Positions 20,676 to 30,549 of a stretch of 43,258 nt of DNA are shown here, piece by piece. Where the stretch lies: the NCBI GenBank assembly GCA_023267275.1, contig JAHFNO010000012.1, positions 1 to 43,258 of the forward strand, given 5' to 3'. The translations under genes and the position numbers were made by a program. Each line of letters begins with the position of its first letter. Position 1 is the first letter of the stretch. A model generated the notes under the pieces. That model was given only the letters and a program-made list of their open reading frames with translations, was not told the DNA's origin and did no database searches. Source of the DNA: Candidatus Nomurabacteria bacterium. Its GTDB lineage: Bacteria > Patescibacteriota > Minisyncoccia > Phycocordibacterales > UBA9973.

Positions 20676-20993
20676 TTATTCTTCAGGTTCTTCCAAACCC
20701 AGCTTTAATACGAACTCATTGTACTTGAAGGGATAGCTTTTCATAGTCCATACCAACATATAAGCAAAGCTTATGATGATTGCTTTAGGTTTTATCATCA
20801 AAATGACACCTGTGATTAATTTTACGAAGTCAAAACCAATCAATATGGCATCATGCATACTAAGATATGTAAACTTTCCTAAGACAAAATGTATCGTCGA
20901 GTATAGTGACTCGAATGTTATACAGACGCCTAAAGCAAAATAACATATACCTGCAAAAGTTACTGAACGGGAATTTCTTGAAACATTTTTCAT
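20676..20993 (-). CDS. Hypothetical membrane protein
   Basis: 105 aa ORF, several hydrophobic segments. Confidence 0.5.
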   Translation of the reverse strand: MKNVSRNSRSVTFAGICYFALGVCITFESLYSTIHFVLGKFTYLSMHDAILIGFDFVKLITGVILMIKPKAIIISFAYMLVWTMKSYPFKYNEFVLKLGLEEPEE

Positions 20994-20998
20994 TACTG

Positions 20999-21526
20999 TT
21001 AGGAATTTGTTTTTGATGATGAAATATTTTTTCTTGCAATAAACTCAACAATACCTAAAGCCTCAAGCAAATTCTTGCGGCTAAAGATTCCATCACCTTT
21101 TTCTTTGACAGTAATATCCTCAAGAGGATACAACTCCCCAAACACCGCCAAACCAGAGGAAGCCCATTCATCATACTTAATGATTGCATCCCCGATACAC
21201 TTGCTGCTATCGACCGTTTGTAAGAGTTCTACAAAATAGACCTCTCCATTTTGAGCCAAAGCCGCAAAGGCAGCGACATTCTTTTTTAAACCAACATGCA
21301 ATCCCTGCAAGGTTACAGCATTTCTATATCCGCTTACAAATTGAAACAGAATAGTGTCTCCACATTGCAATCGAATAAAACCTACTGTCTTCTTTCCAAT
21401 TTTCTTTTCGGAGAGAAGCCTGTTACCCTTTTTCAAAAAAGGATCATCTGCCCTGTGATTGATGAGATAAAATGTAACAATGAGTATCACTACAATACTG
21501 TAGAATCCTTTTAACGAATCTTTCAT
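20999..21526 (-). CDS. Hypothetical protein with N-terminal TM segment
   Basis: ORF starting MKDSLKGFYSIVVILIVTFYLINHRADDP. Confidence 0.5.
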   Translation of the reverse strand: MKDSLKGFYSIVVILIVTFYLINHRADDPFLKKGNRLLSEKKIGKKTVGFIRLQCGDTILFQFVSGYRNAVTLQGLHVGLKKNVAAFAALAQNGEVYFVELLQTVDSSKCIGDAIIKYDEWASSGLAVFGELYPLEDITVKEKGDGIFSRKNLLEALGIVEFIARKNISSSKTNS

Positions 21527-21594
21527 CTTGAACAATTTAACTTTACGTATCAAACAGTGACACGCAGCTGTCTTGTCAGTGTGTGGTAACAAGC

Positions 21595-21668
21595 AACCAA
21601 GAGAAATGCTTTTTCAAGCTTTGGACCGGCATTCACCACGACCTTGAGGATGTTTCTCAAATCACCCT
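21595..21668 (-). repeat. Degenerate leader repeat, copy A
   Basis: aaccaagagaaatgctttttcaagctt...ggatgtttctcaaatcaccct, similar to 22162-22209. Confidence 0.7.
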
Positions 21669-21678
21669 ATGGCTACTT

Positions 21679-22119
21679 TTAGGCAATAGTAGATCCCTTT
21701 TGTTTTACCACTCGGTGCAAATTCATTATCTGCACCTGTTCCAGTGGAGCAATAGTCACATCGTCAGCTCCCTTGTGGATGACAACATGAGAATACAATT
21801 CAACTTCCGGTGGAAATTCGAATGCCTCAACAATAGAATAAAATGGATCTGGATAATCTTGGGGTATCAAGGGTATTCCTTTAAATCCATTTTCTCCCCA
21901 CAATTGCAGCCTGCAATCTTTAAATTCAGTACTGAATATATCAACACTCAAGTTGATATTGGGGGAAAATTTTACCCTTGTGCCAAATTTTTCTATGGCC
22001 TTGTAGCCGAATTTTTGTTCCTCCTTTTTGAGAAACAAATGCACCAGATAGGCATTCCCTGCCTGTGTCGGATTGTGCGTCTGACGCACTCTCTTCTTTA
22101 ACTCTTTAACATTATTCAT
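21679..22119 (-). CDS. Hypothetical protein
   Basis: ORF MNNVKELKKRVRQTHNPTQAGNAYLVHLFLKKEEQKFG... Confidence 0.5.
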   Translation of the reverse strand: MNNVKELKKRVRQTHNPTQAGNAYLVHLFLKKEEQKFGYKAIEKFGTRVKFSPNINLSVDIFSTEFKDCRLQLWGENGFKGIPLIPQDYPDPFYSIVEAFEFPPEVELYSHVVIHKGADDVTIAPLEQVQIMNLHRVVKQKGSTIA

Positions 22120-22161
22120 TTGTAAAAGATTGTGCCTAATTCTGTATATATGGAAAGGCGG

Positions 22162-22209
22162 AACCAAGAGGAAAGCTTTTTAAGCTTCTGGATGTCCCTC
22201 AAATCACCC
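22162..22209 (-). repeat. Degenerate leader repeat, copy B
   Basis: aaccaagaggaaagctttttaagcttctggatgtccctcaaatcaccc. Confidence 0.7.
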
Positions 22210-22340
22210 AACTGCTATCAAGGAAGCAATGGAACCTGCCGGTATGATAACATATTTAATGCTGTTTGTCAATGTAAAAATAGCTTGTAAAATAAGGGTT
22301 TCTCGACAAATTAAAAGAATACATATACCATTAAGTTTAT

Positions 22341-23216
22341 ATGAAATTCACACCTGATACACATGTTTCAAAAGAAAATGAAACTCTCCTAAATCCGAAT
22401 CTCAGGGTTCTGCCGGAGATTTCCGACAAAGAACGAGTTTTAAAACAATCAAAAACCGAACCGTTAAAATACGTGCTTGAGATAGAAAATGTGACGAACG
22501 CCGAAGAGCTTGTCGACAAGCTCGCACAATTTGAGACAAAGGCGGGATTTGAAGACATTTTTGCAAAACTGAAAAATTCCATTGATTTGAATAAAATAAA
22601 AGTTATGTTTAAAGATTTAAACGGATTAAGAATAAGTAGTGAAGGTTCATTACAAGGACCCACTTATGCCCAATATAGAAATGTCCACAAGACTATCTAT
22701 ATAGATAATGTATATGCCAATAGCGCGGAAATCGGAGATTTTTACATCACAGTCCTCCACGAACTCCTTCATGGAGTATTTCAAGGAGCGGATGTCGCCT
22801 CAGGAATGAATATCATATACGGTTTGACCAATATAAAAAATACACTTCGCAAACTGCCAATTCATAATAAATACCGTCATCTATATTCAACAGTTTTAAA
22901 TAATGCATCCGAGGAAGACAAGAAAAAGCAATATGGTTTAACATCCGTCGATGAATTTATTGCCGAAGGATATTCGAATCCGAAATTTCAATCTTTCTTA
23001 AAAAGAGTTGAATTAAAAAATGGCAAGGATTTAAGGCATAAAATAACCGATTTGCTTTTGTCTGTCGCAACATTGAATGCAAGAATAATTTCCAAAGAAA
23101 TTACCGAAAAAGACGCCTTCACTGCTTTTCAAAAGATTGACCTTGATTCATTGGATTTACTAGAAGATTTTGAAAAAAATATCGAAGCATACAAAAAGAA
23201 GGAGGCTCAAGATTAA
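22341..23216 (+). CDS. Putative zinc metallopeptidase (HExxH zincin)
   Basis: VLHELLHGVF plus downstream SVDEFIAEGYSNPKFQ; the only plus-strand gene in this interval. Confidence 0.65.
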   Translation: MKFTPDTHVSKENETLLNPNLRVLPEISDKERVLKQSKTEPLKYVLEIENVTNAEELVDKLAQFETKAGFEDIFAKLKNSIDLNKIKVMFKDLNGLRISSEGSLQGPTYAQYRNVHKTIYIDNVYANSAEIGDFYITVLHELLHGVFQGADVASGMNIIYGLTNIKNTLRKLPIHNKYRHLYSTVLNNASEEDKKKQYGLTSVDEFIAEGYSNPKFQSFLKRVELKNGKDLRHKITDLLLSVATLNARIISKEITEKDAFTAFQKIDLDSLDLLEDFEKNIEAYKKKEAQD

Positions 23217-23250
23217 AACTAAGCAGTTTACTGCTTAGTTTTAATTTTAC
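23214..23250 (+). terminator. Hairpin terminator
   Basis: AAAACTAAGCAGTttACTGCTTAGTTTTAATTTT. Confidence 0.75.
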
Positions 23251-23289
23251 GTATTGTTTTTATGATCTTTTTTTCTTATGATTCCCTGA

Positions 23290-24357
23290 TTACATAAGCC
23301 GCTCGAGGGCTTTTGGATTCATTGAATACAAATATGCGGATTCCATCGTGATTTCGCCAGCGCGGACAAAGTCAAGAAGTGAGTGATTCATATCTACCAT
23401 CCCCTGCTCCGTACCTGTTTCAATCACTACGTCTATTTCATGTGTACGTTTTTCGCGAATCAAATTTGCAACGGCGTTGTTGTTGATGAGGAGTTCATAC
23501 GCAGGAACAAGCCCGCCAGTAATGCGCGGAATGAGTCGCTGTGAAAAAATACCAAGAAGCGATTCCGCGAGCTGTGAACGAATTTGATCTTGTTGTTCAC
23601 TTGGAAATGAATCAATAATACGATCGATGGTTTGTGCAGCATTATTCGTATGGAGTGTAGAAAATACCAGGTGGCCTGTTTCTGCCGCGGTAACTGCGGT
23701 CGAGATTGTCTCTGGACTACGCATTTCTCCCACCATGATCACATTTACATCTTCACGAAATACCGAACGAAGTCCTGAGTGAAAATCTTTTGTATCAATC
23801 CCTACTTCACGCTGATCGATGATCGCATGCTTTTCTTCAAACACATATTCGATTGGATCCTCGATCGTCACAATATGCTCAGGACGCTCGTTGTTTATCA
23901 AATCAATCATTGCTGAGAGTGTCGTTGATTTCCCTTGTCCAACAGGACCAACAACAAGAAAGAATCCTTGCTTTTTGCGTGCAAATCCTGCAAGCGCTTC
24001 CGGCAAGCGAAGTTCGGCAAGCGTACGCACTTTAGGAATCACGCGGAGTGCAATACCCACTTTGCCCTTATGAAAAAAAGCATTTCCACGAAGACGTGTG
24101 GTACCTTTGTGTTCATACGCAAAATCCAATTCTTGATTTGTGACAAAAGCATCAAGCTTTGGCTTGTCGATCAAGACAGACAATATACCCATGATGTCTT
24201 CCTGCGTGAGTTTACTTTGATTCACAAGTGTGATGAGCGCCGTCGATACACGCATTGCTGGAAATCTATCAGCAGAAAGATGCAGATCGGATCCACCTTC
24301 TTTCAAAACAATATCGATGAGCGCATCAATGAGTTCTTGTGAATTTGCCATAGGCAT
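23290..24357 (-). CDS. pilT: Type IV pilus retraction ATPase PilT
   Basis: VVGPVGQGKSTTLSAMID, EDPIEYVFEEKHAIIDQREVGIDT, VGEMRSPETISTAVTAAETGHLVFSTLHTN. Confidence 0.95.
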   Translation of the reverse strand: MPMANSQELIDALIDIVLKEGGSDLHLSADRFPAMRVSTALITLVNQSKLTQEDIMGILSVLIDKPKLDAFVTNQELDFAYEHKGTTRLRGNAFFHKGKVGIALRVIPKVRTLAELRLPEALAGFARKKQGFFLVVGPVGQGKSTTLSAMIDLINNERPEHIVTIEDPIEYVFEEKHAIIDQREVGIDTKDFHSGLRSVFREDVNVIMVGEMRSPETISTAVTAAETGHLVFSTLHTNNAAQTIDRIIDSFPSEQQDQIRSQLAESLLGIFSQRLIPRITGGLVPAYELLINNNAVANLIREKRTHEIDVVIETGTEQGMVDMNHSLLDFVRAGEITMESAYLYSMNPKALERLM

Positions 24358-24749
24358 TATTTTTTATTTTTAGAAATAATTGCTGAAACTTGAGTTACTA
24401 CTTCTGCTGGAGTTGTCGAGGCTTTTACAATATATCCCACAGCACCAAGATCTTCGGCTTTTTTGATATCAGAATCAAGTCCACGATTTGAGAGCACAAT
24501 GCGCATTGCATCTTTCGCTAGACTTTCTTCAATCATCTTTGCCATAAATTCAAATCCGTCCATTACCGGCATAACGATATCAAGCAGAATAAGATCTGGC
24601 TGGTATGTTTTGTCTGCACGCAACTTTTCAAGTGCAGCAACTGCACCAAGAGCCGTACTCACGTCAAAACCCGACTGACTGAATTTCAGTGCGTACATAT
24701 CGAGCAGAAAACTATCATCGTCTACTATAAAAATTTTTTTCGGTTGCAT
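24357..24749 (-). CDS. CheY-like single-domain response regulator
   Basis: IFIVDDDSFLLDMY, LILLDIVMPVMDGFEF, LGAVGYIVKAS. Confidence 0.92.
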   Translation of the reverse strand: MQPKKIFIVDDDSFLLDMYALKFSQSGFDVSTALGAVAALEKLRADKTYQPDLILLDIVMPVMDGFEFMAKMIEESLAKDAMRIVLSNRGLDSDIKKAEDLGAVGYIVKASTTPAEVVTQVSAIISKNKK

Positions 24750-24804
24750 ACAATATTCTGTACTAAGCTAATATACTGACTCCAAAATTATACCATAGAT
24801 AGGC

Positions 24805-26535
24805 CTACAAATTGTAAATCTCCTGAAATGGGATCTTTCCCTGCATACACTGCACAATGGCATTTTCACGCATGGTAAGAAAGCCCTTTTGGCGTACGAG
24901 TTTATACACATCGGCTTCGCCCGGCTTTTTCAGAATAAGCGCCTGCATATCTGCATCATTCTTGTACATTTCAAATATCGCCATACGACCTCGAGTACCG
25001 AGCGGGCATTCTGGTGACGGTACAGCTTCCGTAAACACACCATTCGGCAATTTTGCTTTGAATTCTGCCGGCAAATCAGCAAATTGTTTTTCCGCCATTT
25101 CTTTCAATGCTTCTTGATTTGGCGCGTCATGAAGCGATGCAGGACACGTGACGCGAACCAAACGTTGTGCCACGGAAAGAATCAGTGTTGGCGCAATAAG
25201 GTATGGATCGATTCCCATATCAATAAGACGTGGAACGACACCAATAGCATTGTTCGTATGCAGTGTGGAGAGCACGATATGTCCAGTAAGCGCAGCTTGA
25301 ATTGCGAGCTGTGCTGTTTCCGCATCACGAATTTCTCCCACCATAATAATGTCTGGGTCCTGACGCAAAATACTACGGAGTCCTGACGCGAATGTGTAGC
25401 CGATTTCTGGTGTTACCTGCGACTGGTTCACATCGGGGATGTGATATTCCACTGGATCTTCCAAAGACACGATGTTGTACTTCTCGCGATCAAGCTCGTT
25501 GAGCAACGAATAGATAGTTGTTGATTTTCCGGAACCAGTCGGACCAGTAATCAAAATAAGTCCGTAGGGTTTTGCGAGTGCTTCACGAATGAGCGTAAGA
25601 TGCTCGGGAGTCATGTTGAGTGAGTCGAGCGATTTCACGCCGTTGTCCACATCGAGAATACGCAACACAACTTTTTCTCCATAATACGAAGGAAGTGTTG
25701 AGACACGGAAATCGATTTTTTGATTGTTTATTTTTGCTGAGAATCCTCCGTCTTGTGGCTTACGCTTTTCATCAAGACGCATCTTTGCCAAAATTTTGAT
25801 ACGTGCCACAACACCAGCATATACCGTGATCGGCAGAATAAGTGACGTGTGCAAAATACCATCCACGCGAAAACGTACTTTTACTTTTTCACCAGTATTT
25901 TCGATATGAATGTCAGATGCACGTCCTTCTACTGCGTTGTTGAGAATAACCGCCACGATCTTGATGATTGGTGCTTCTTCCACAATGCGTTCTTCTTCAC
26001 CGGGTTTCAATGCATTCTGTGGATTTTGCGATTCATCAATCGTAAGATCTTCAGCTTTTTCGATTGCAGTATCAAGCTCGGAAATCGCCTGATCTACGGT
26101 GCCGCCAAGACCCTTATACAGAGCAATGACTGAATCGAACACTCGTTCGGAAATAAGAAACAATTTATACGGTATTCCGCCGTGTTTTTCAGTGATAAAT
26201 TGCAGTGCGTCGCCCGTCTGCATATCCTCTGGGTTTGTAATACCCACAATAAGTGCTCCTTCTTCTATTGCAAGCGGAACAAAGTGATAATGCATTGCGG
26301 CATCAAGCGGAATATATTTCAGCACATCAACTTTTATGGCCTTGGGGTCAACAGGTCGCGTTGGCAAATTGTAGAACGCACTTTTCGCAGCGAGCAGTGT
26401 ATTTTCTGGTACACCATGCGCAATGAGAGATTTTTCAAGATTGCCTTCGTACTTTTCTTCAGCAACACGCAAAATATCCCCTACCTGATTTTCAGGTACC
26501 ATTCCTTTTTGTACAAGTTCTTCGATGAATGTCAT
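24805..26535 (-). CDS. pilB: Type IV pilus assembly ATPase PilB
   Basis: ITGPTGSGKSTTIYSLLNELD, SLEDPVEYHIPDVNQSQV, MVGEIRDAETAQLAIQAALTGHIVLSTLHTN. Confidence 0.95.
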   Translation of the reverse strand: MTFIEELVQKGMVPENQVGDILRVAEEKYEGNLEKSLIAHGVPENTLLAAKSAFYNLPTRPVDPKAIKVDVLKYIPLDAAMHYHFVPLAIEEGALIVGITNPEDMQTGDALQFITEKHGGIPYKLFLISERVFDSVIALYKGLGGTVDQAISELDTAIEKAEDLTIDESQNPQNALKPGEEERIVEEAPIIKIVAVILNNAVEGRASDIHIENTGEKVKVRFRVDGILHTSLILPITVYAGVVARIKILAKMRLDEKRKPQDGGFSAKINNQKIDFRVSTLPSYYGEKVVLRILDVDNGVKSLDSLNMTPEHLTLIREALAKPYGLILITGPTGSGKSTTIYSLLNELDREKYNIVSLEDPVEYHIPDVNQSQVTPEIGYTFASGLRSILRQDPDIIMVGEIRDAETAQLAIQAALTGHIVLSTLHTNNAIGVVPRLIDMGIDPYLIAPTLILSVAQRLVRVTCPASLHDAPNQEALKEMAEKQFADLPAEFKAKLPNGVFTEAVPSPECPLGTRGRMAIFEMYKNDADMQALILKKPGEADVYKLVRQKGFLTMRENAIVQCMQGKIPFQEIYNL

Positions 26536-26664
26536 GAGTGAGTTATCAAGTTTGTAAAGTTCATAAAGTAAAAAGAAAATACAACACAGAAATAGCACAA
26601 AAAACTCCTTTCGACTTTATGAACTTTACAAACTTTCAACTGTCTTAAGTATATCACCTTGTCG

Positions 26665-26725
26665 AATAATTCAAAAAAGAAAAAGCGCAAACGGTACGTT
26701 TGCGCTTTTTCTTTTTTGAATTATT
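26665..26725. terminator. 29-bp perfect hairpin between pilB and the upstream pilM-N-O group
   Basis: AATAATTCAAAAAAGAAAAAGCGCAAACG GTA CGTTTGCGCTTTTTCTTTTTTGAATTATT. Confidence 0.9.
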
Positions 26726-27374
26726 TCTTCAGTGCTGTTTTCCAACTCACTACGTTTCCAGAAAAGACAACTCCATTGATCGAGGTTCCTGCTTTTACGT
26801 AATATTGCGTATTCGGCTGAAGACCAGAAATTGTTTCGGTAAATGCTCCGGGATTCTGTTGTACCTTAGGTGTCGTCATTGTACCGAGCGCAGTCGTGGT
26901 TCCGTATTCAAACCAGCGAGTTACAGATTGCCCGCCAGTCATAAGCGTTCCATTGAGCGCCGTGCTCGTAGCTGTAATTGATGATGGACCACTCGTCGAT
27001 ACCTGTATCACCGAAGTATTTTGTGAATCAGCACCAATAGGAGCAAATGGATTTACACGGCCAGGATTTGTATCTTCTGGAATCGGTCGATTGAAATCTT
27101 GCAACACCGAAAATGATTTGCTCGACAAAATAGAATCATCAAGCTTGATCGATTGAATACTCAAGAGAAGAGTAAGAAAATCATTGCCAACCGTTCCTGA
27201 GCTTCCCACTGTCGCTGTTGGCGAAACAGCACTCTGATTTACCCCGAGACCCGAGGTTGTTTGCAGTGCTGGAACAGGTACAGTAATTTTCTTAAAAATA
27301 AGCTCATACCCAGCAACGAGTAATATCGCAATGATGATGAAAATGAGTATTTTTTTTACGATTGGATTTTTCAT
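26721..27374 (-). CDS. Hypothetical pilus-associated protein with N-terminal TM segment (PilP position)
   Basis: Follows pilO; C-terminal Fn3-like ITATSTALNGTLMTGGQSVTRWFEYGTTTALG. Confidence 0.5.
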   Translation of the reverse strand: MKNPIVKKILIFIIIAILLVAGYELIFKKITVPVPALQTTSGLGVNQSAVSPTATVGSSGTVGNDFLTLLLSIQSIKLDDSILSSKSFSVLQDFNRPIPEDTNPGRVNPFAPIGADSQNTSVIQVSTSGPSSITATSTALNGTLMTGGQSVTRWFEYGTTTALGTMTTPKVQQNPGAFTETISGLQPNTQYYVKAGTSINGVVFSGNVVSWKTALKK

Positions 27375-27382
27375 AATAGGAA

Positions 27383-27949
27383 TTACGACTTAAGCCAGTA
27401 GGTGTTTAGTTTAATGGTATAGATTGTTCTACCAGAATTTGCAGACGAAGTATCTGCGGTAAAATTGATTGACTGAATATCAACCAAACGCAAACTCGAT
27501 TCCATATCCTTGATGAGTTTCAAGAAATTGTCATATGTCGCTGCCACGGAAAATTCAAGGCTAAATGTTCCATAGTCATTTGCGGGAGCTGCTGGATTTG
27601 CCGGAGCATTCGATGTGCCTACTGCCCCACCAGTGGCATCATATTTGATCGAAGAAAGCGTGAGTCCGTATGTTTGTGCCATACGTTGAATATCGATAAT
27701 GAGGCGAATATTGTCCGCGGTATCAGGAATCATCTTATTGAGGCGATCAAGTGAAGTCTGTGGAATGGCATTATATCGCTGTCCGAGAGTATCGCGCTCT
27801 TCCTGTAATTTTCGCGAATTCGTCAATGCAGATTCGTATTCTGCACTCTGCGCGCGCAATTGCTTTATTCTCTGATATGACGGGTTTGAAAACATCACAA
27901 AAGATGCGACAGAGATGATGAGCAAAATTGTAGGAATTATAAAACGCAT
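27383..27949 (-). CDS. pilO: PilO-like pilus assembly protein
   Basis: Single TM, coiled coil, YGTFSLEFSVAATYDNFLKLIKDMESSLRLVDI. Confidence 0.75.
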   Translation of the reverse strand: MRFIIPTILLIISVASFVMFSNPSYQRIKQLRAQSAEYESALTNSRKLQEERDTLGQRYNAIPQTSLDRLNKMIPDTADNIRLIIDIQRMAQTYGLTLSSIKYDATGGAVGTSNAPANPAAPANDYGTFSLEFSVAATYDNFLKLIKDMESSLRLVDIQSINFTADTSSANSGRTIYTIKLNTYWLKS

Positions 27950-27950
27950 A

Positions 27951-28688
27951 TTATTGTTGCAAAATCATTGGACTAGTAGTGTCAGTTGAAGGAGGAATTT
28001 TTGCTCCGGTGGTAGTTTGACCAGTAGCTGTGGTTGGATTCTGTGAATCGGTTGTTGCTGGTTGTGTTGCTTGTAGAATCCCCTGTTCTGAAATGAGTGA
28101 ATCAACATGGTTGGTAAAGTGAACAAGATCTGGATCAACAGTAAAAACAAGATCAAAACCGACGATACCTGTTTTGTCATCGAGGGTAAGGTTGGAAAAA
28201 ATTGGATTGTGAATGTTTTTGTTTTTAGCAAATTCATCAGACTGCAACGCAATCGAGCTATAATCGCGAGCCTTGCCATTGATACGCACAATGATTTGCC
28301 CATTCGCATCCGTCGGCATTCCGTATGAGAACTTTGTAAATTGAATACTCTTCAATGTTGTATCTTGTAATGTTGCAAAAATAGGAGAAACCGCAACGTG
28401 ATTGTTGAGCAATTTATTTGCGTCAATCAAACGACGATCGAGTTTCTGTAATTGAGTGAGCAGTGTGGGTTCAAAAGCATTACGAGCTGCAACAAGAGAT
28501 GTTTTATCCGTTGCAATATTTTTGTTCAAATTTGCCTCGTAAAAATACATGATGGCTGCAATGGCAAGCGCTCCAAAGAAAATGAGTGTGGCAATAAAAG
28601 TAAAAAGCGAAGTATGTGGTACTTCAACAGTACTCTCCACCGACAAAGGTTTTTTGGGTATAAATGATGTTTGGAAATTGGTGTCCAT
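27951..28688 (-). CDS. pilN: PilN-like pilus assembly protein
   Basis: Single TM and coiled coil; position between pilM and pilO. Confidence 0.6.
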   Translation of the reverse strand: MDTNFQTSFIPKKPLSVESTVEVPHTSLFTFIATLIFFGALAIAAIMYFYEANLNKNIATDKTSLVAARNAFEPTLLTQLQKLDRRLIDANKLLNNHVAVSPIFATLQDTTLKSIQFTKFSYGMPTDANGQIIVRINGKARDYSSIALQSDEFAKNKNIHNPIFSNLTLDDKTGIVGFDLVFTVDPDLVHFTNHVDSLISEQGILQATQPATTDSQNPTTATGQTTTGAKIPPSTDTTSPMILQQ

Positions 28689-28800
28689 GAATTGGATTCA
28701 AGATGCGAGATTTAAGATACAAGGTATACGTGTACATTGTAATACAAAGCAACACAAGTTGAAAGCAAATACAGTGGAAAATCAAAGACCTAGTGTCTTT

Positions 28801-29109
28801 TTACTGTGTATTTTGCGAATTATAGAAATCAATAATTTCATCAGGAGAAAATGATTGACTATATTCAGCATTGCTACCCTCAAGTTTTTTTGTGATGTGA
28901 ATTTTTTGTGTTACAGGATCCTTACTCGAGACAGAATACTGTACAAGTTCGCCGTTTTCTTTTACGGTAACAAGATTTCCTATTTGAATCTGATCAAATT
29001 TTTCAGATTGTTCGGTTGTATTTTTTTGTTCACGCTCGAGAAAAGTAGCTTCTTGCTCTTTTTGCGTAGCATTCTTCAATTCTTCCCCTCCAAATTTATA
29101 CATTTCCAT
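28801..29109 (-). CDS. Hypothetical protein (102 aa)
   Basis: ORF within the pilM-pilN interval. Confidence 0.5.
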   Translation of the reverse strand: MEMYKFGGEELKNATQKEQEATFLEREQKNTTEQSEKFDQIQIGNLVTVKENGELVQYSVSSKDPVTQKIHITKKLEGSNAEYSQSFSPDEIIDFYNSQNTQ

Positions 29110-29118
29110 ATTGATATT

Positions 29119-30255
29119 TTATCCAAGTTTACGCAGTGCTAATCCGAGCGCCACTGCAAATTCTGGTCCGGTCTCGGCGAGAACCTTCGCAATAAATTCT
29201 GGTACTTCTACTTTTTCAAACGGATTGCCATACACTACTTCAGTACGAAATACTTCCGCAGCGTGTGTTCGGAAACCTGGCAACAATGCGCCCGCTCCGG
29301 TGAGAATTACTTTACTGATCGGCTTATTGTATTTCTTTTCAAATGCTTGAATGACTCCTTGTGTTTCTTGCAAAATATAATCAGTAGAAAGTTTTGCGAG
29401 ATCAGAAACAGCCTTGCCTTCTCCCCCGCCACCGAGTCCAATGTCACGCTTCATTGTTTCTGCTTGCGCAAATGGTACGCCGAGAGATTTTGCAATTGAG
29501 TTTGTAATATCTACAGAACCACGATTGACGATATGAAAATTGCGCACAATACCGTATTCAACAATGGAAAGCTTTGTGCGCGATGCACCAAAATCCATCA
29601 TGAGCACAGCAGAGAGTTCGTGTGACAATGTTGAGCGAATTGCAGAAAATGCTTCGATTTCAAATACATCGGCTTCCAATCCAGAAGCTTTTGTAATGTC
29701 TTTGTATTTTGCAAGTGTTTCGTTGTGAATTGCAGCGACCAACACTTCAGACGTTTTTGGTGCGACAGCCTCTGTTCCCGCTTCGGCATAAAAACTTTCT
29801 TGTCGATGCGGTGTTACCCAATAATCGAGTGAGACTTCGTTGATTGGCACGGGAATATATTTGCGTGCCTCAGTCGGCACAATATTTGCGAGCTCGCTTT
29901 CGGCAACAGTGGCAGGAATATCAAGCAAAAAAACGAGCGATGCAGAAGAAGGAATCGAAACAGCTGCATCCTTGATTATAATCGAGCCTTCACGCAATGC
30001 GTCGTTGATGGCCTTTGTCAGCAATTCGTTTGAGAGGTTGGTTGTTGCTCCCACATCGAGATTGGCATATGGACCAAGCGCAAGAGTACTGTACGTTTCA
30101 AGTACAGCACGACCGCCCTTTTTTTTGAGTTGTACAAGCTTGATTGAAGAAGTACCGATATCCACGCCAACAGCCTGATCGACAGATCCAGCTCCGAGAT
30201 TCGTAATAGCTCCCAAATTGAATGCTTGCATGATTTTTGTGAACAAATTAGCCAT
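29119..30255 (-). CDS. pilM: Type IV pilus assembly protein PilM
   Basis: VGVDIGTSSIKLVQL, VVMMDFGASRTKLSIVE-type ATPase motifs, VILTGAGALLPGF. Confidence 0.92.
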   Translation of the reverse strand: MANLFTKIMQAFNLGAITNLGAGSVDQAVGVDIGTSSIKLVQLKKKGGRAVLETYSTLALGPYANLDVGATTNLSNELLTKAINDALREGSIIIKDAAVSIPSSASLVFLLDIPATVAESELANIVPTEARKYIPVPINEVSLDYWVTPHRQESFYAEAGTEAVAPKTSEVLVAAIHNETLAKYKDITKASGLEADVFEIEAFSAIRSTLSHELSAVLMMDFGASRTKLSIVEYGIVRNFHIVNRGSVDITNSIAKSLGVPFAQAETMKRDIGLGGGGEGKAVSDLAKLSTDYILQETQGVIQAFEKKYNKPISKVILTGAGALLPGFRTHAAEVFRTEVVYGNPFEKVEVPEFIAKVLAETGPEFAVALGLALRKLG

Positions 30256-30549
30256 TAGTTATATCAGTATTTAGTATACGGTATACAGTACACAGTATAC
30301 TCGCTTGATCACTTTTTACCAAGAAACACCTCCGAAACCGAAAAATATTGATATAAGCAGAGAAGTAATAGTACAACGAACAAGACCGAAACAAGACCTA
30401 TCATAGCAATGATAATATTTCTTTTTGCATTTTTTGGATTATCTTGTTTTATATTCATTTTTTATTCGTAGCCATTCGTAGGTTCGTATCATTAGTTTTG
30501 CATACTTGTTCCCTTAGGATTTAGTCATTAGATATTAGACATTGTGTTT

